From: Adenophora triphylla var. japonica
Taxonomy: Eukaryota; Streptophyta; Magnoliopsida; Asterales; Campanulaceae
Reading direction: 5' to 3'
Assembly (NCBI GenBank): GCA_022495995.1
Contig: JAFEMH010001351.1
Span: 228,501 to 292,500, forward strand
DNA length: 64,000 nt
A program made the translations under genes and the position numbers. The notes beneath the pieces were generated by a model, which saw only the letters and a list, made by a program, of their open reading frames with translations, searched no databases and was not told where the DNA came from. Position 1 is the first letter of the stretch. Each line of letters begins with the position of its first letter. Below, in pieces: positions 1 through 13,226 of the stretch.

Positions 1-3000
1 TGGTTCATGGAAATCATAGTGAGAAAAAAAAATTTGAAAGTTCGTTTGAACTAAATTGAGGAAATGAACGGTTAAAGATGTCATCTTTAACGTTCTTATG
101 GTTCAAAAGAATCATATTGTGAAATGAATAGTTCATTGGAACTATGTTGAGAAAATGAACGGGTAAAGATTTAGTCTTTAACGTTACATTTTATAAATGA
201 AAAGTTCGTTGGAACTAAGTTGTGAAAATTAACGGGTAAAGAAGTAATCTTTAACGTTAACGAAAAGTTCGTTGAACTAAGTTGAGAAGATGAACGTTGA
301 AAGATGTATTTCTTTAACGTTGCATATTTTCAATAATCTATTGACAAAGATGATAGGGCTTCTTGAACGGAGTTGTTAAATCCTATTAGTGTCAATAGTG
401 ATAAAAGTCACAAAAATAAAAATGGAGCTTCTTGAAAGAAGTTGTTAAATTCCATTGTTGTGAACATTGAAAAATGTTACAAGAACAAAAATCATAGGGC
501 TTCTTGAAAGAAGTTCTTAAAACCTATTGGGAGAATATGTGACTAATGTCATAAAGATAAAAACAATAAGACTTCTTGAAGGAAGTTGTTAAATCTTATT
601 GTTGGTGATGATGACAAATAATACAAAATATTTAGAATGAAAACTTCTAAAAGAAATTGTGTATTTTGTAAATGAGAATGTGTTTTTTCTCTAATTTAGA
701 GGTGCTCCAAGATGAGACCTTTAAAGTTTTGAAATAATTAACCTTCAATTATAATTTCATTAAGGAATTTAGAGGTTTATAAATATGAGTGGTTATAAGA
801 AATAAATTGTGTTAATTCTCCTATTGAATTAGCAATTTATTCTTAAAGTGAATTCTCTAATTAAGTTAGAGAGTTATATTTGTAACAACAAAGTGATAAT
901 TGTTGAAAATTAAAGGCTCTTTGTGTGGAGACAAATCTCTAATGGAATGTGGTTGTTCCAAATATATCGGATCACCATAGTGAGAAGTTAGAAAATTTTG
1001 TTGGCCTTGACTTTAAGTGATGGCAACAAAATATGTTCTACTTGACCTTGAACTTAGAGAGGTTTCTTTTGGAAGATCCTACAAAGTTGGGTGAAAATGT
1101 GATGGATGTTCAAGCCGTGAGTGTGGTTGAAGCATGTGAATTTTCTTTATCGGAACTATATACTTAATGAATTGTCGGATTCATTATAAAATGTGTATAG
1201 TACCAAGAAAATGGCAAAACATTTGTGGGAGTCGTTGAACTATAAATCTAAAATCGAAAATGCGGGTGCATTGAAAATTATAGTAATTCGCTTCCTTGAT
1301 AGTGGACTCCATAAATGAAATAAAAAATCATATGGAAGAAGTGGAAATAGTATTTCATGAAAACCATGTAGAATGGATGGTGTTGAGTGAAATTCTCAAG
1401 TGATGACAATAATTGAGAAATTGCTTCCCACTTGAAAATATTTTAAAATCACTTCAAACATAATGAATGTTGAGGTGTGTACTATTCGTCTTTGTGTTGA
1501 AAAAGAGAATAGAACTTTGGAGAAAAGTTGTCTAACATTTCTTTTGGCGAAAGCAAATGTGATGAAGCATGCCTAAATGCTTAATACAAAGACAAAGTGG
1601 GTCAAACTTGTTTGAATTGTCAAAATCATTTGAAAAGTCAAACGTGTTTAAAAAGCCAAACTTGTTTGAAAAAGTCAAGCATATACCTTGTGTCTTGAGT
1701 GACAATTGTGATGTCATCAAGAATGAAATTCATGATGTTGGAATGAATGAAATGAAAGGGTATTCAAGTGATTAATAATGAGAATGAATCTCTTTTTATG
1801 GTCAAACAAGACTTATCAAATATATGCTTGAAGCTATAATCAAGTCATATTGATGCTTGTGGGGTGAATGTTATTCACTAGATGACGGTAAAATATAAAT
1901 TTTTACCTTTAACATTGCTTGCTAAAAAGCAAAATGTTGAATTTTATCTCTTTAAAGAAAAAGTTGAAAATCAACTTAATAAAGAGGTAGTGATAAAACA
2001 CAACTAAATGTAGTTTGTGTATATGTTACACTAAATACTATTGATTGCATATGGTTGGTACGCTTACAATAGTTGTGATTATAGAATTCTTGTGTATGAA
2101 TTCAAGATTCAATAATGGAATCATGAAGCACTTTTTTCTTTAAGAATATGTTTCCGTATAAATTAAAAGATGAGGCAAACTCATTTAAACGGATTCATGA
2201 TTCAATAGAAGGAGAAGAAACTTATCATAAGGAATGATAAAGAAGAGGCATGACCTCAACATAGCAAATGAGGTAGGATAAGAAAATTCTATGGCCCGAA
2301 TTTTCTAACCTCCATGATAGAAAGTGAATCACAAAGTTATAAAGACATTAAGCTCTTTGGAAGGATCTTTGTGGAAATAGGCCATTAAAAGTAAGATTGA
2401 TTCCATTTTGGAAAATCACACTTGAAAACTAGTGGATTTACCTCCGAGTAGTAAATCACTAGCATATAAGTGAATTTTCAAAAAGGAAATGAAGACCGAT
2501 GGAACAATCAATGAGTACAAGGCTAGACTTGTAATTGAGGATTACAAGAAAAATGAAGACCTTGATTACTTTTATACTTATTCTCTCATCACGAGAATAA
2601 AGAGTTGTATTTGCAATTGCTGCATAGAAAAAATTTAAAATACATCAAATGGATGTAAATAACCATTCTAAATGTCGATTTAGAAGAGAAAATTTACATA
2701 GAACAATCCGTAGGGTTTGTTGTATATGAGCAATGAAACAAAGTGTCCACAATGTACACCATGATCAAATGGTGTTAATAATGAAAATTGGCATTATTGC
2801 TAATTTTAGGACTACCCTGAAAATGTGGGGGTGAGTATACTTTGGAAAATAATTACCTTTTCGAAAGGTTTCCCCAAGAAAACAATGAGATGTCCATATG
2901 AAATATGGAAACGTAGGCCTACGTACACTTGTGAATGTGGGATGCTTCGCAAAGTAGAAAGTCCAATTATCAAATAAATTGAAATTGGTTAATAAATGGT

Positions 3001-4206
3001 GGATTATGTTTCAGATCAATGGAAATCATGTATTGATGTCAAATTCATGGAAGTGAATAAACGATACTTTGAATGAAATAGATCAAAGTATTGAAACGGT
3101 TCATGAAATGGAACCTAGAAGGAAATGTGCTAGTTTGTGAAGCCTTGTATGACTTGAGACAAGTACAAAGAGGACATCAAAGGTTTGATTATGTGGATAT
3201 AAACAAGAGTGACTACATCACTTTGTTAATTAAATCCAAAATACGATTTGTTAACTAAGAAAAATTCTAGTAAATTTGATCATTTGATTCAAATTCAAGG
3301 AAAACTAATGGACTCGTTGTTAAACAAGTCATTAGATGGATATTCTTGATGAATTTGATAGGATCAATATAAAATCACTAGAATGAATTTGTGTTAACAC
3401 TTGTCCCATGGATAAAGCTTGTGGTAGCAAGATGTTATATTGCTAAAGTCAATTTATGATTGACATGACATATAGCAATGTGTGTAATGGTAATCTAGAC
3501 ATTTATGTCTAAGACATAATACCATTAAATAACTACTCTCAACTAATTTGACAATGTGAAGTCAAATGATAAACGGATCCGTTGACCAAAGGGTTAAATA
3601 GAGAGTTAGTTGAAAGCTCGATGAGGGGAATGAGACTTAAGCCTCTTAAAATTTGAACACGGCGTAAAACCCAATCTAGATGATTGTAGATCCCAAGAAC
3701 TAGCTTCAATGGGACCACCTAACTCTTAAAAGACTTGTACTGTCACTTTGGGGAACCAACCCCAAGTCCATTCCTAGTGACATCCCGAAAGGACAAGGAT
3801 AAGCTTATGGCTTTTAATGATTCTTACACGTCAAAAATTCGAGCGGGGTAATACGGGTTACCTTTAAGAAATCACCTATGTGAGAGAGAAGTGGGGCCGC
3901 TTCGAGAAGAATTGTGTGAGGCTCAATTCTTAGACCCTCTCACGTAACCGAGCAAAATGTTCGGGGCCATGAATGAACATAGCTATGAGAATTGAACTAT
4001 GTTAGGACGTTACTTGTGTCAAGTATATGATCGGCTACACAAAAAGCATAACGGTTCAAGGACATCGCGTCTACCGACTTGCGAGTAGAGTAAATATGCT
4101 TGTACGAGCGAAGGTTCAATGGGCATTCCCACACCTATCGTATGCAAGTTTTCGTCTGCCGGACTCTATCACCAAACTCGTCATTAATTTCCTTCATGTG
4201 GGGGAT
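1..4206 (+). pseudogene. Decayed Ty1/copia internal region, copy 1 (5' part outside window)
   Basis: This is the protein-coding interior of a copia-type LTR retrotransposon, reduced to relics. Copia RT remnants can be read across frames at about 2400-2740: a stretch like ENHTWKLVDLPP, then YKARLV, then a segment corresponding to MDVK and to EKIYIEQ..GFVV. Near 3576-3594 the codons spell DPLTKG, the usual copia RNase H C-terminal signature, followed by a RGMRLKPL-like tail. A gag relic probably lies around 930-1780. Many stops and frameshifts interrupt every frame, and most of integrase appears to be missing. A purine tract (GTGGGGGAT, ending at 4206) directly precedes the LTR. Short ORFs here, such as 1569-1775, are fragments of the decayed gag and not genes. 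The element is not autonomous. Confidence 0.85.
2398..2740 (+). pseudogene. Copia reverse transcriptase relic, copy 1
   Basis: Translation across small frame changes gives the typical start of copia RT: a tryptophan-containing NHTW stretch, LVDLPP, a lysine-rich IFKK, YKARLV, a YF.TYS..TRI stretch, and then an MDV segment with EKIY.EQ..GFVV. The catalytic YVDD part is not recognisable downstream, so the domain is truncated as well as frameshifted. The matching region of copy 2 is at about 7800-8140. Confidence 0.75.
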
Positions 4207-5063
4207 TGTTGGAAAAAATTGTTATATGTGAAGGAAATTGTGTATTTTCTTTACATGAATCGTTTGTCGTTTGACAAAGATTATTGTGGGTTCATGTTTC
4301 ATGTTGTGAGAACATGAAAATGAAATATCTAGATGTCCAATTTGGTATTGGATAAGAAAGATATGATAGCTCAAAGTTGATGGGTTGAAAGTGTAACTTT
4401 TGAAACTTCATCAAAATATTGATGTTCCATAAATCCAAATTATTAAGGGATTAATTGGATATTGATGATGTTCCATAAATCCAAATTATTAAGGGATTAA
4501 TTGGATATTGATGTTCCATAAATCCAAATTATTAAGGGATTAATTGGATACATACCAAGAGTCTTGGGGTTACAAATTGAAAGGACCTTCATATAAAATT
4601 CTAGGACTTTTGGTGGAGCTAGATGAGAGTTACCCACAACAAGTAACTAGAATGTTTTTTCATCAATCTTTCCACCCTCCCTCTTGCAATTTGTTATCTT
4701 CTTCCGTTGGCCTCCTAGAGAAATATCCATGGTGATTTTGTCCAAGCATAGGGAAATTCGCCGGAAAACTTAAGTGCAAAGTTGTTCCGGTTCATCCGTT
4801 TTATCCTGGGAGACTAACGTCCATTGAAGACCTCGAGCACTCGTAGTGAGGGGGCGAATTAGTCTTAAGGAGAGTGTGTCACACACGACTCGGATTCAAG
4901 CAAATTCAAGATGACGATTCAAGGAGGTTACGGCACGGATTCAAGCAAACTCAAGACAATGAATTTACGGTTTTCTCTTTATTATTTTTATGTTGTATAT
5001 TATATTTCAATTCATTGTAATTCTTTTCTCATTTGTGCTCGATTGTATAGATTTTGTCTAACA
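4207..5063 (+). repeat. Copia LTR (middle LTR of the tandem pair)
   Basis: An 857-bp direct repeat of 9605-10461. It begins TGTTGG after a purine tract and ends CTAACA, giving the TG...CA boundary expected of an LTR. By eye only about three substitutions separate the two LTRs. It contains a roughly 44-bp unit (GATGTTCCATAAATCC...GGATATT) repeated three times at about 4420-4548. Because interior sequence lies on both sides, this LTR serves as the 3' LTR of copy 1 and the 5' LTR of copy 2. Confidence 0.9.
4420..4548. repeat. Triplicated ~44-bp unit inside the LTR
   Basis: Three head-to-tail copies of a unit starting GATGTTCCATAAATCC and ending near GGGATTAATTGGATATT. The same triplet is present in the right LTR at about 9818-9946. 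The older relative at 41678-42431 lacks a clear triplication, so the expansion is specific to the younger subfamily. Confidence 0.85.
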
Positions 5064-8000
5064 ATCTTAAGACTAAATTCTCCTATTTGAGAAAGAATTA
5101 CAGATTTGAAAAATCCGGTGGATCAATGACCACAAGAAAAAAGATGTAAAGAGATGGCAAAAAGAGACGAAAATTTGATGAAAAAGAAGCAAATTTCCAG
5201 CACAGATTTTCTATGACCATCTGTGGAAAAACTTCATTTTCCGGTTCGTTAACCGTTGGATCGAGCTCAAATTTGGTGGGCATGTTCCTGACTCATAGAA
5301 GAATATTCTGGACGGTGGGATCGGAAAGTTATTAAGTGAAGATGGAGATAAAAATTCCAGAACAGAACAGTTGTGGTGATGCCACTTCTAGTATTTATAC
5401 AATGGATGATAGATCTCTTGTGGTTCATGGAAATCATAGTGAGAAAAAAAAAATTTGAAAGTTCGTTTGAACTAAATTGAGGAAATGAACGGTTAAAGAT
5501 GTCATCTTTAACGTTCTTATGGTTCAAAAGAATCATATTGTGAAATGAATAGTTCATTGGAACTATGTTGAGAAAATGAACGGGTAAAGATTTAGTCTTT
5601 AACGTTACATTTTATAAATGAAAAGTTCGTTGGAACTAAGTTGTGAAAATTAACGGGTAAAGAAGTAATCTTTAACGTTAACGAAAAGTTCGTTGAACTA
5701 AGTTGAGAAGATGAACGTTGAAAAATGTATTTCTTTAACGTTGCATATTTTCAATAATCTATTGACAAAGATGATAGGGCTTCTTGAACGGAGTTGTTAA
5801 ATCCTATTAGTGTCAATAGTGATAAAAGTCACAAAAATAAAAATGGAGCTTCTTGAAAGAAGTTGTTAAATTCCATTGTTGTGAACATTGAAAAATGTTA
5901 CAAGAACAAAAATCATAGGGCTTCTTGAAAGAAGTTCTTAAAACCTATTGGGAGAATATGTGACTAATGTCATAAAGATAAAAACAATAAGACTTCTTGA
6001 AGGAAGTTGTTAAATCTTATTGTTGGTGATGATGACAAATAATACAAAATATTTAGAATGAAAACTTCTAAAAGAAATTGTGTATTTTGTAAATGAGAAT
6101 GTGTTTTTCTCTAATTTAGAGGTGCTCCAAGATGAGACCTTTAAAGTTTTGAAATAATTAACCTTCAATTATAATTTCATTAAGGAATTTAGAGGTTTAT
6201 AAATATGAGTGGTTATAAGAAATAAATTGTGTTAATTCTCCTATTGAATTAGCAATTTATTCTTAAAGTGAATTCTCTAATTAAGTTAGAGAGTTATATT
6301 TGTAACAACAAAGTGATAATTGTTGAAAATTAAAGGCTCTTTGTGTGGAGACAAATCTCTAATGGAATGTGGTTGTTCCAAATATATCGGATCACCATAG
6401 TGAGAAGTTAGAAAATTTTGTTGGCCTTGACTTTAAGTGATGGCAACAAAATATGTTCTACTTGACCTTGAACTTAGAGAGGTTTCTTTTGGAAGATCCT
6501 ACAAAGTTGGGTGAAAATGTGATGGATGTTCAAGCCGTGAGTGTGGTTGAAGCATGTGAATTTTCTTTATCGGAACTATATACTTAATGAATTGTCGGAT
6601 TCATTATAAAATGTGTATAGTACCAAGAAAATGGCAAAACATTTGTGGGAGTCGTTGAACTATAAATCTAAAATCGAAAATGCGGGTGCATTGAAAATTA
6701 TAGTAATTCGCTTCCTTGATAGTGGACTCCATAAATGAAATAAAAAATCATATGGAAGAAGTGGAAATAGTATTTCATGAAAACCATGTAGAATGGATGG
6801 TGTTGAGTGAAATTCTCAAGTGATGACAATAATTGAGAAATTGCTTCCCACTTGAAAATATTTTAAAATCACTTCAAACATAATGAATGTTGAGGTGTGT
6901 ACTATTCGTCTTTGTGTTGAAAAAGAGAATAGAACTTTGGAGAAAAAGTTGTCTAACATTTCTTTTGGCGAAAGCAAATGTGATGAAGCATGCCTAAATG
7001 CTTAATACAAAGACAAAGTGGGTCAAACTTGTTTGAATTGTCAAAATCATTTGAAAAGTCAAACGTGTTTAAAAAGCCAAACTTGTTTGAAAAAGTCAAG
7101 CATATACCTTGTGTCTTGAGTGACAATTGTGATGTCATCAAGAATGAAATTCATGATGTTGGAATGAATGAAATGAAAGGGTATTCAAGTGATTAATAAT
7201 GAGAATGAATCTCTTTTTATGGTCAAACAAGACTTATCAAATATATGCTTGAAGCTATAATCAAGTCATATTGATGCTTGTGGGGTGAATGTTATTCACT
7301 AGATGACGGTAAAATATAAATTTTTACCTTTAACATTGCTTGCTAAAAAGCAAAATGTTGAATTTTATCTCTTTAAAGAAAAAGTTGAAAATCAACTTAA
7401 TAAAGAGGTAGTGATAAAACACAACTAAATGTAGTTTGTGTATATGTTACACTAAATACTATTGATTGCATATGGTTGGGTATGCTTACAATAGTTGTGA
7501 TTATAGAATTCTTGTGTATGAATTCAAGATTCAATAATGGAATCATGAAGCACTTTTTTCTTTAAGAATATGTTTCCGTATAAATTAAAAGATGAGGCAA
7601 ACTCATTTAAACGGATTCATGATTCAATAGAAGGAGAAGAAACTTATCATAAGGAATGATAAAGAAGAGGCATGACCTCAACATAGCAAATGAGGTAGGA
7701 TAAGAAAATTCTATGGCCCGAATTTTCTAACCTCCATGATAGAAAGTGAATCACAAAGTTATAAAGACATTAAGCTCTTTGGAAGGATCTTTGTGGAAAT
7801 AGGCCATTAAAAGTGAGATTGATTCCATCTTGAAAAATCACACTTGAAAACTAGTGGATTTATCTCTGAGTAGTAAACTATTAGCATATAAGTGAATTTT
7901 CAAAAAGGAAATGAGTACAAGGCTAGTCTTGTAATTGAGGATTACAAGAAAAATGAAGACCTTGATTACTTTTATACTTATTCTCTCATCACGAGAATAA

Positions 8001-9604
8001 AGATTTGTATTTGTAATTGATGCATAGAAAAATTTGAAATACATCAAATGGATGTAAATAACTTTCTAAATGTCAATTTAGAAGAGAAAATTTACATAGA
8101 ACAACCCAAGGGGTTTGTTGTACATAAGCAATGAAACAAAGTGTCCACAATGTACACCATGATCAAATGGTGTTAATAATGAAAATTGGCATTATTGCTA
8201 ATTTTAGGACTACCCTGAAAATGTGGGGGTGAGTATACTTTGGAAAATAATTACCTTTTCGAAAGGTTTCCCCAAGAAAACAATGAGATGTCCATATGAA
8301 ATATGGAAACGTAGGCCTACGTACACTTGTGAATGTGGGGTGCTTCGCAAAGTAGAAAGTCCAATTATCAAATAAATTGAAATTGGTTAATAAATGGTGG
8401 ATTATGTTTCAGATCAATGGAAATCATGTATTGATGTCAAATTCATGGAAGTGAATAAACGATACTTTGAATGAAATAGATCAAAGTATTGAAACGGTTC
8501 ATGAAATGGAACCTAGAAGGAAATGTGCTAGTTTGTGAAGCCTTGTATGACTTGAGACAAGTACAAAGAGGACATCAAAGGTTTGATTATGTGGATATAA
8601 ACAAGAGTGACTACATCACTTTGTTAATTAAATTCAAAATACGATTTGTTAACTAAGAAAAATTCTAGTAAATTTGATCATTTGATTCAAATTCAAGGAA
8701 AACTAATGGACTCGTTGTTAAACAAGTCATTAGATGGATATTCTTGATGAATTTGATAGGATCAATATAAAATCACTAGAATGAATATGCGTTAACACTT
8801 GTCCCATGGATAAAGCTTGTGGTAGCAAGATGTTATATTGCTAAAGTCAATTTATGATTGACATGACATATAGCAATGTGTGTAATGGTAATCTAGACAT
8901 TTATGTCTAAGACATAATACCATTAAATAACTACTCTCAACTAATTTGACAATGTGAAGTCAAATGATAAACGGATCCGTTAACCAAAGGGTTAAATAGA
9001 GAGTTAGTTGAAAGTTCGATGAGGGGAATGAGACGTAAGCCTCTTAAAAGTTAAACACAATGAAAACCCAATCTAGATGACTCGGAGATCCCAAGAACTA
9101 GATTCAATGGGACAACCTAACTGTTAAAAGACTTGCAATCACACGTGGGGGAACCAACCCCAAGTCCATTCCTGTTAGTGACATCCCGAAAGGACAAGGA
9201 TAAGCTTATGGCTTTTAATGATTCTTACACGTCAAAAATTCGAGCGGGGTAATACGGGTTACCTTTAAGAAATCACCTATGTGAGAGAGAAGTGGGGCCG
9301 CTTCGAGAAGAATTGTGTGAGGCTCAATTCTTAGACCCTCTCACGTAACCAGCAAAATGTTCAGTGGCCATGAATGAACATAGCTATGAGAATTGAACTA
9401 TATTAGGACGTTACTTGTGTCAAGTATATGATCGGCTACACAAAAGCATAACGGTTCAAGGACATCGCGTCTACCGACTTGCGAGTAGAGTAAATATGCT
9501 TGTACGAGCGAAGGGTCAATGGGCGATCCCACACCTATCGTATGCAAGTTTTCGTCTAGGACTCTATCACCAAACTCGTCATTAATTTCCTTCATGTGGG
9601 GGAT
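5064..9604 (+). pseudogene. Decayed Ty1/copia internal region, copy 2
   Basis: From 5421 on this repeats 1-4206 almost base for base, including the same stop codons, the same short ORFs (6990-7196 equals 1569-1775) and the same RT relic. The period is 5420 bp on the left but 5398 bp at the LTRs; a 22-bp deletion at about 7908 in this copy accounts for the net difference. The first ~350 bp (5064-5420) is leader sequence after the LTR. I could not recognise a standard initiator-tRNA primer-binding site there. The interior was already dead when the tandem arrangement formed. Confidence 0.88.
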
Positions 9605-10461
9605 TGTTGGAAAAAATTGTTATATGTGAAGGAAATTGTGTATTTTCTTTACATGAATCGTTTGTCGTTTGACAAAGATTATTGTGGGTTCATGTTTCAT
9701 GTTGTGAGAACATGAAAATGAAATATCTAGATGTCCAATTTGGTATTGGATAAGAAAGATATGATAGCTCAAAGTTGATGGGTTGAAAGTGTAACTTTTG
9801 AAACTTCATCAAAATATTGATGTTCCATAAATCCAAATTATTAAGGGATTAATTGGATATTGATGATGTTCCATAAATCCAAATTATTAAGGGATTAATT
9901 GAATATTGATGTTCCATAAATCCAAATTATTAAGGGATTAATTGGATACATACCAAGAGTCTTGGGGTTACAAATTGAAAGGACCTTCATATAAAATCCT
10001 AGGACTTTTGGTGAAGCTAGATGAGAGTTACCCACAACAAGTAACTAGAATGTTTTTTCATCAATCTTTCCACCCTCCCTCTTGCAATTTGTTATCTTCT
10101 TCCGTTGGCCTCCTAGAGAAATATCCATGGTGATTTTGTCCAAGCATAGGGAAATTCGCCGGAAAACTTAAGTGCAAAGTTGTTCCGGTTCATCCGTTTT
10201 ATCCTGGGAGACTAACGTCCATTGAAGACCTCGAGCACTCGTAGTGAGGGGGCGAATTAGTCTTAAGGAGAGTGTGTCACACACGACTCGGATTCAAGCA
10301 AATTCAAGATGACGATTCAAGGAGGTTACGGCACGGATTCAAGCAAACTCAAGACAATGAATTTACGGTTTTCTCTTTATTATTTTTATGTTGTATATTA
10401 TATTTCAATTCATTGTAATTCTTTTCTCATTTGTGCTCGATTGTATAGATTTTGTCTAACA
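9605..10461 (+). repeat. Copia LTR (right LTR)
   Basis: Direct repeat of 4207-5063 with the same TGTTGG...CTAACA boundaries, preceded by the purine tract at 9595-9604. Sequence similarity to the other copies stops exactly at 10461, which fixes the right end of the element. The target-site duplication would begin at 10462 (CTTTT...), but its partner lies upstream of the window and cannot be checked. Confidence 0.9.
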
Positions 10462-10862
10462 CTTTTATCAACAACCAATAAACTTGACTTTGCTGAACGA
10501 ATATGTCTCTATATACCATTCGCTCAAGTTACAAAAAAAACTGACGGAATAGAAAATCTTATGCATGCACTTGGTGAAAATACGCAACGATGCAAGAACA
10601 TAAGGCAATCTTTTCGTAAAGCAATTTGTACAATTTCGACAAGGAAATACATTGGATTGGTATACTGTTTTGGAGTTCAGACCAATAAATAGTTTGGGCA
10701 ATAGGAGAAATAGTTCCTAACACGGTTCTATAGTACTCGTCGTATAGTAAGAGTTGAGCTAACGAGCAACAAATAATGACGGGCCATTAGTTGAATTCAC
10801 ATTACTCCCTCCAACACAAAATACTTACATTTTTAGGATAAAGTTATTGCCCCAAAAATATA

Positions 10863-11089
10863 TACTCCCTCCGTTCCAATAAAAATTTCACTAATTTCCT
10901 AAAAGGGCGTCCCGTTAGAAGCTTCACCTTTCCTAAAATTCCTAAAATGACAAAGAATCTTTACTATTCCACCCACTCATTCTCTCTCCTATTTTACTAT
11001 TACACTCACAACATTTTCTCCACTTACCAATTTTCTTAATTTGCGTGTCTAGCCAAAATGGTGAAGCATTTATCGGGAATGAAGGAGTA
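10863..11089. mobile_element. Stowaway-type MITE
   Basis: Starts TACTCCCTCCGTTCC and ends GAATGAAGGAGTA. The terminal inverted repeats are of the plant Tc1/mariner Stowaway type, bounded by TA dinucleotides. Internal inverted similarity is visible (the AAAATTTCACTAATTTCC side against the AATGGTGAAGCATT side). There is no coding capacity. Confidence 0.75.
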
Positions 11090-12024
11090 CAGTTTTATGG
11101 TTTCTATATAACATTTACACACTTTATCTAAACTATCCATAAATATGATTATGTAATTGTTAGTGTAAAATCATTTAATTAGATAGGTAATTGAAATATT
11201 CAAATAGTAATTTAGTCTATTTTATACTCCATTCGTCCTTATTTAAGATTCTTAAAAAAAAAAAAAAATTTAGTCTGTATCAATTTTAAGTTTTTAATTG
11301 TTTTATTACTTAAAATAGACAATAAAACCAACTTGTTATCCTTATAACAAAAACTCCCTACTCATTTCCTTTCTTCTACTTTATTTTTCATATTTATAAC
11401 ATTTTTTTAATACTCGTAATAAGTTAAATTAAGCATGGAAAAAGTATGTATTAATTGATAGTGGTGTACTGTATTTTATTAATGTGAAATTGTGAGCCGT
11501 CAGTAGTGGAATGTGGAATCATAATCACATGAAAAATAGCTGATTAACGACAACATATATCATTCACACTATTTTTTACATCACAATCATTACAAAAATT
11601 AAATAAACGGTCCGTCGTGTGTTTTATTTTAATAAAATTAAAAGGATTGCAAGTACACAAATGCCTTAGTGCTAAACATGATAAAGAAGCATTCCTGTAG
11701 AAGCTTTTCAAAAAGGGTGCACAAATTATATTAATTTACAAAAAAATAATGGAACTCGAAATCAAGACCACAATGTTAAAAACCTAAGTTTACCCATTGG
11801 GATAGCAGATGAGGAGATTAAGGGGTGTACTTGCACCCCAATCATAAAGCATAGGTCCGTCCTCCCCTTCGTGTAATGTCCGTATAGTAATTTAATATAA
11901 ATTCCTAAATAAATATTCAAATTTTATTTTGATGGACAGTTAATACAATGTTGAATTTAAACACTTTTAGTAGCATAATACAAAACAATACTCAATGTTC
12001 TGTCCCCAAAGAAATAATTTAATG

Positions 12025-12145
12025 GCAAAAATCAAGTTTTACACTCTTATAAATGATTTAATGGTAAAAGTCAGGTTTTACACTCTTGAGGTGTAGGGTT
12101 CGATTAATCTCCTCTTCTAACCGGGACATCATTAAAAAAAAAAAA
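12025..12145 (+). mobile_element. Possible tRNA-derived SINE fragment
   Basis: Contains a box-A-like TTAATGGTAAAAGTC and, about 40 bases later, a box-B-like GGGTTCGATTAATC, followed by a short tail with a run of A (12130-12141). This order and spacing resemble plant SINE heads. Target-site duplications were not identified, so the call is tentative. Confidence 0.35.
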
Positions 12146-12533
12146 CACCATCAATGATCTCAATACATTTGCATTGCAAGTCTAAATATAAGTTAACACT
12201 TGTTCTATTATGGGAGGAATTTGGCAACTTTCTCACTATTTAAATATATATTTTAGAACAAAAAAATTGAAAAATTAACCAATCATTTCGAAACTAGGGT
12301 GTAATAAACTAAAGAATGGCCATTTAGGGAGCTTAATACTCTCTCCCTATTTCAAAACATTATTGATATCTTCCTTTTTGTTTGTTTAGATCATTTCATC
12401 CTGAAAATAAAAAATAAAGTTATTAATAAAAAGAACAGTAATTGCAATACATTTTTTTTTTTTATGTGTACAAACCAGTATAATCCACAAAATATTGACT
12501 TTGCAATACAGTTTTTAAAATGTTGATAAAACA

Positions 12534-12829
12534 TACTCCCTCCGTCCCACGTGAATGTAAACCATTTTTTTGGGCACAATAACTAAGAAATATTATTAAG
12601 ATAATGAAAATGTGTGGTAGGAAATGAAGAAAGAGAATGAGTAGAGTTAATAGTAGGTTAATTGAATAAATTGTATGGTGAAAAATGAAGAGAGAGAATG
12701 AGTGGGTGGGGTAGGGTGAATATAAAATAATAAATTTGTTTCCATTTTGGACAGTTTGCATTTACGTGGGGCGGACCAAAATGGAAATAAGTTTGCATTC
12801 ACGTGGGACGGAGTGGGACGGAGGGAGTA
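12534..12829. mobile_element. Stowaway-type MITE
   Basis: Begins TACTCCCTCCGTCCCACGTG and ends with the matching GGGACGGAGGGAGTA. The CCCACGTGAATG at the left pairs with CATTCACGTGGG at the right, extending the terminal inverted repeat. Flanked by TA. Short ORFs inside are incidental. Confidence 0.85.
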
Positions 12830-13226
12830 TACCGTAAACATTTAATAATAAGACATTTATAATAAGTCAGGAAATATAAATCACTACTCCCTCTCCCATT
12901 TCTACTTTGACTTTTTCTACTATGACTTTGCACGAAAATTATAAAAAATGTTGTAAGTTTAAAAAGTAAAGTAAAAGAGTTAGTAAAAAATACTTAGCAA
13001 ATGAGTTATTATTGTGAAACAAGTAGATTCATTGTTCATTTTAGAATATAAAACAACTAATACTTAAAATGAAACATATTTTTAAAAAAACAAAAAAAAA
13101 AACAAAAACAAACAAGTAAAAACCTCAAACCGAGATACAAGACGGAGGCAACAGTAGTATCTTTGACATTGACATGTGCATTCAATCCCTCAACCTCCAA
13201 TAGACCAATAGGGCACAAACACGACA

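Larger units (their letters stand above)
10462..12533. other. Intergenic DNA with MITE pieces and a possible SINE
   Basis: AT-rich DNA with no convincing gene. An open frame across 10462-10692 starts inside the LTR and has no recognisable domain. A Stowaway-like left end (CTCCCTCCAACACAAAAT) at about 10805 lacks a partner, as does a degenerate one at about 11225. The complete Stowaway (10863-11089) and the SINE-like piece (about 12025-12145) are listed separately. Nothing else was recognised. Confidence 0.6.

Noticed and set aside
1569..1775. Duplicate 68-codon ORFs (also 6990-7196)
   Set aside because: Identical only because the copia interior is duplicated. They are fragments of the decayed gag region.
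10462..10466. Target-site duplication of the tandem copia element
   Set aside because: The left border is outside the window, so the match cannot be tested.
10309..10692. 127-codon ORF
   Set aside because: It begins inside the copia LTR and crosses its right boundary. The downstream part has no recognisable domain on either strand.
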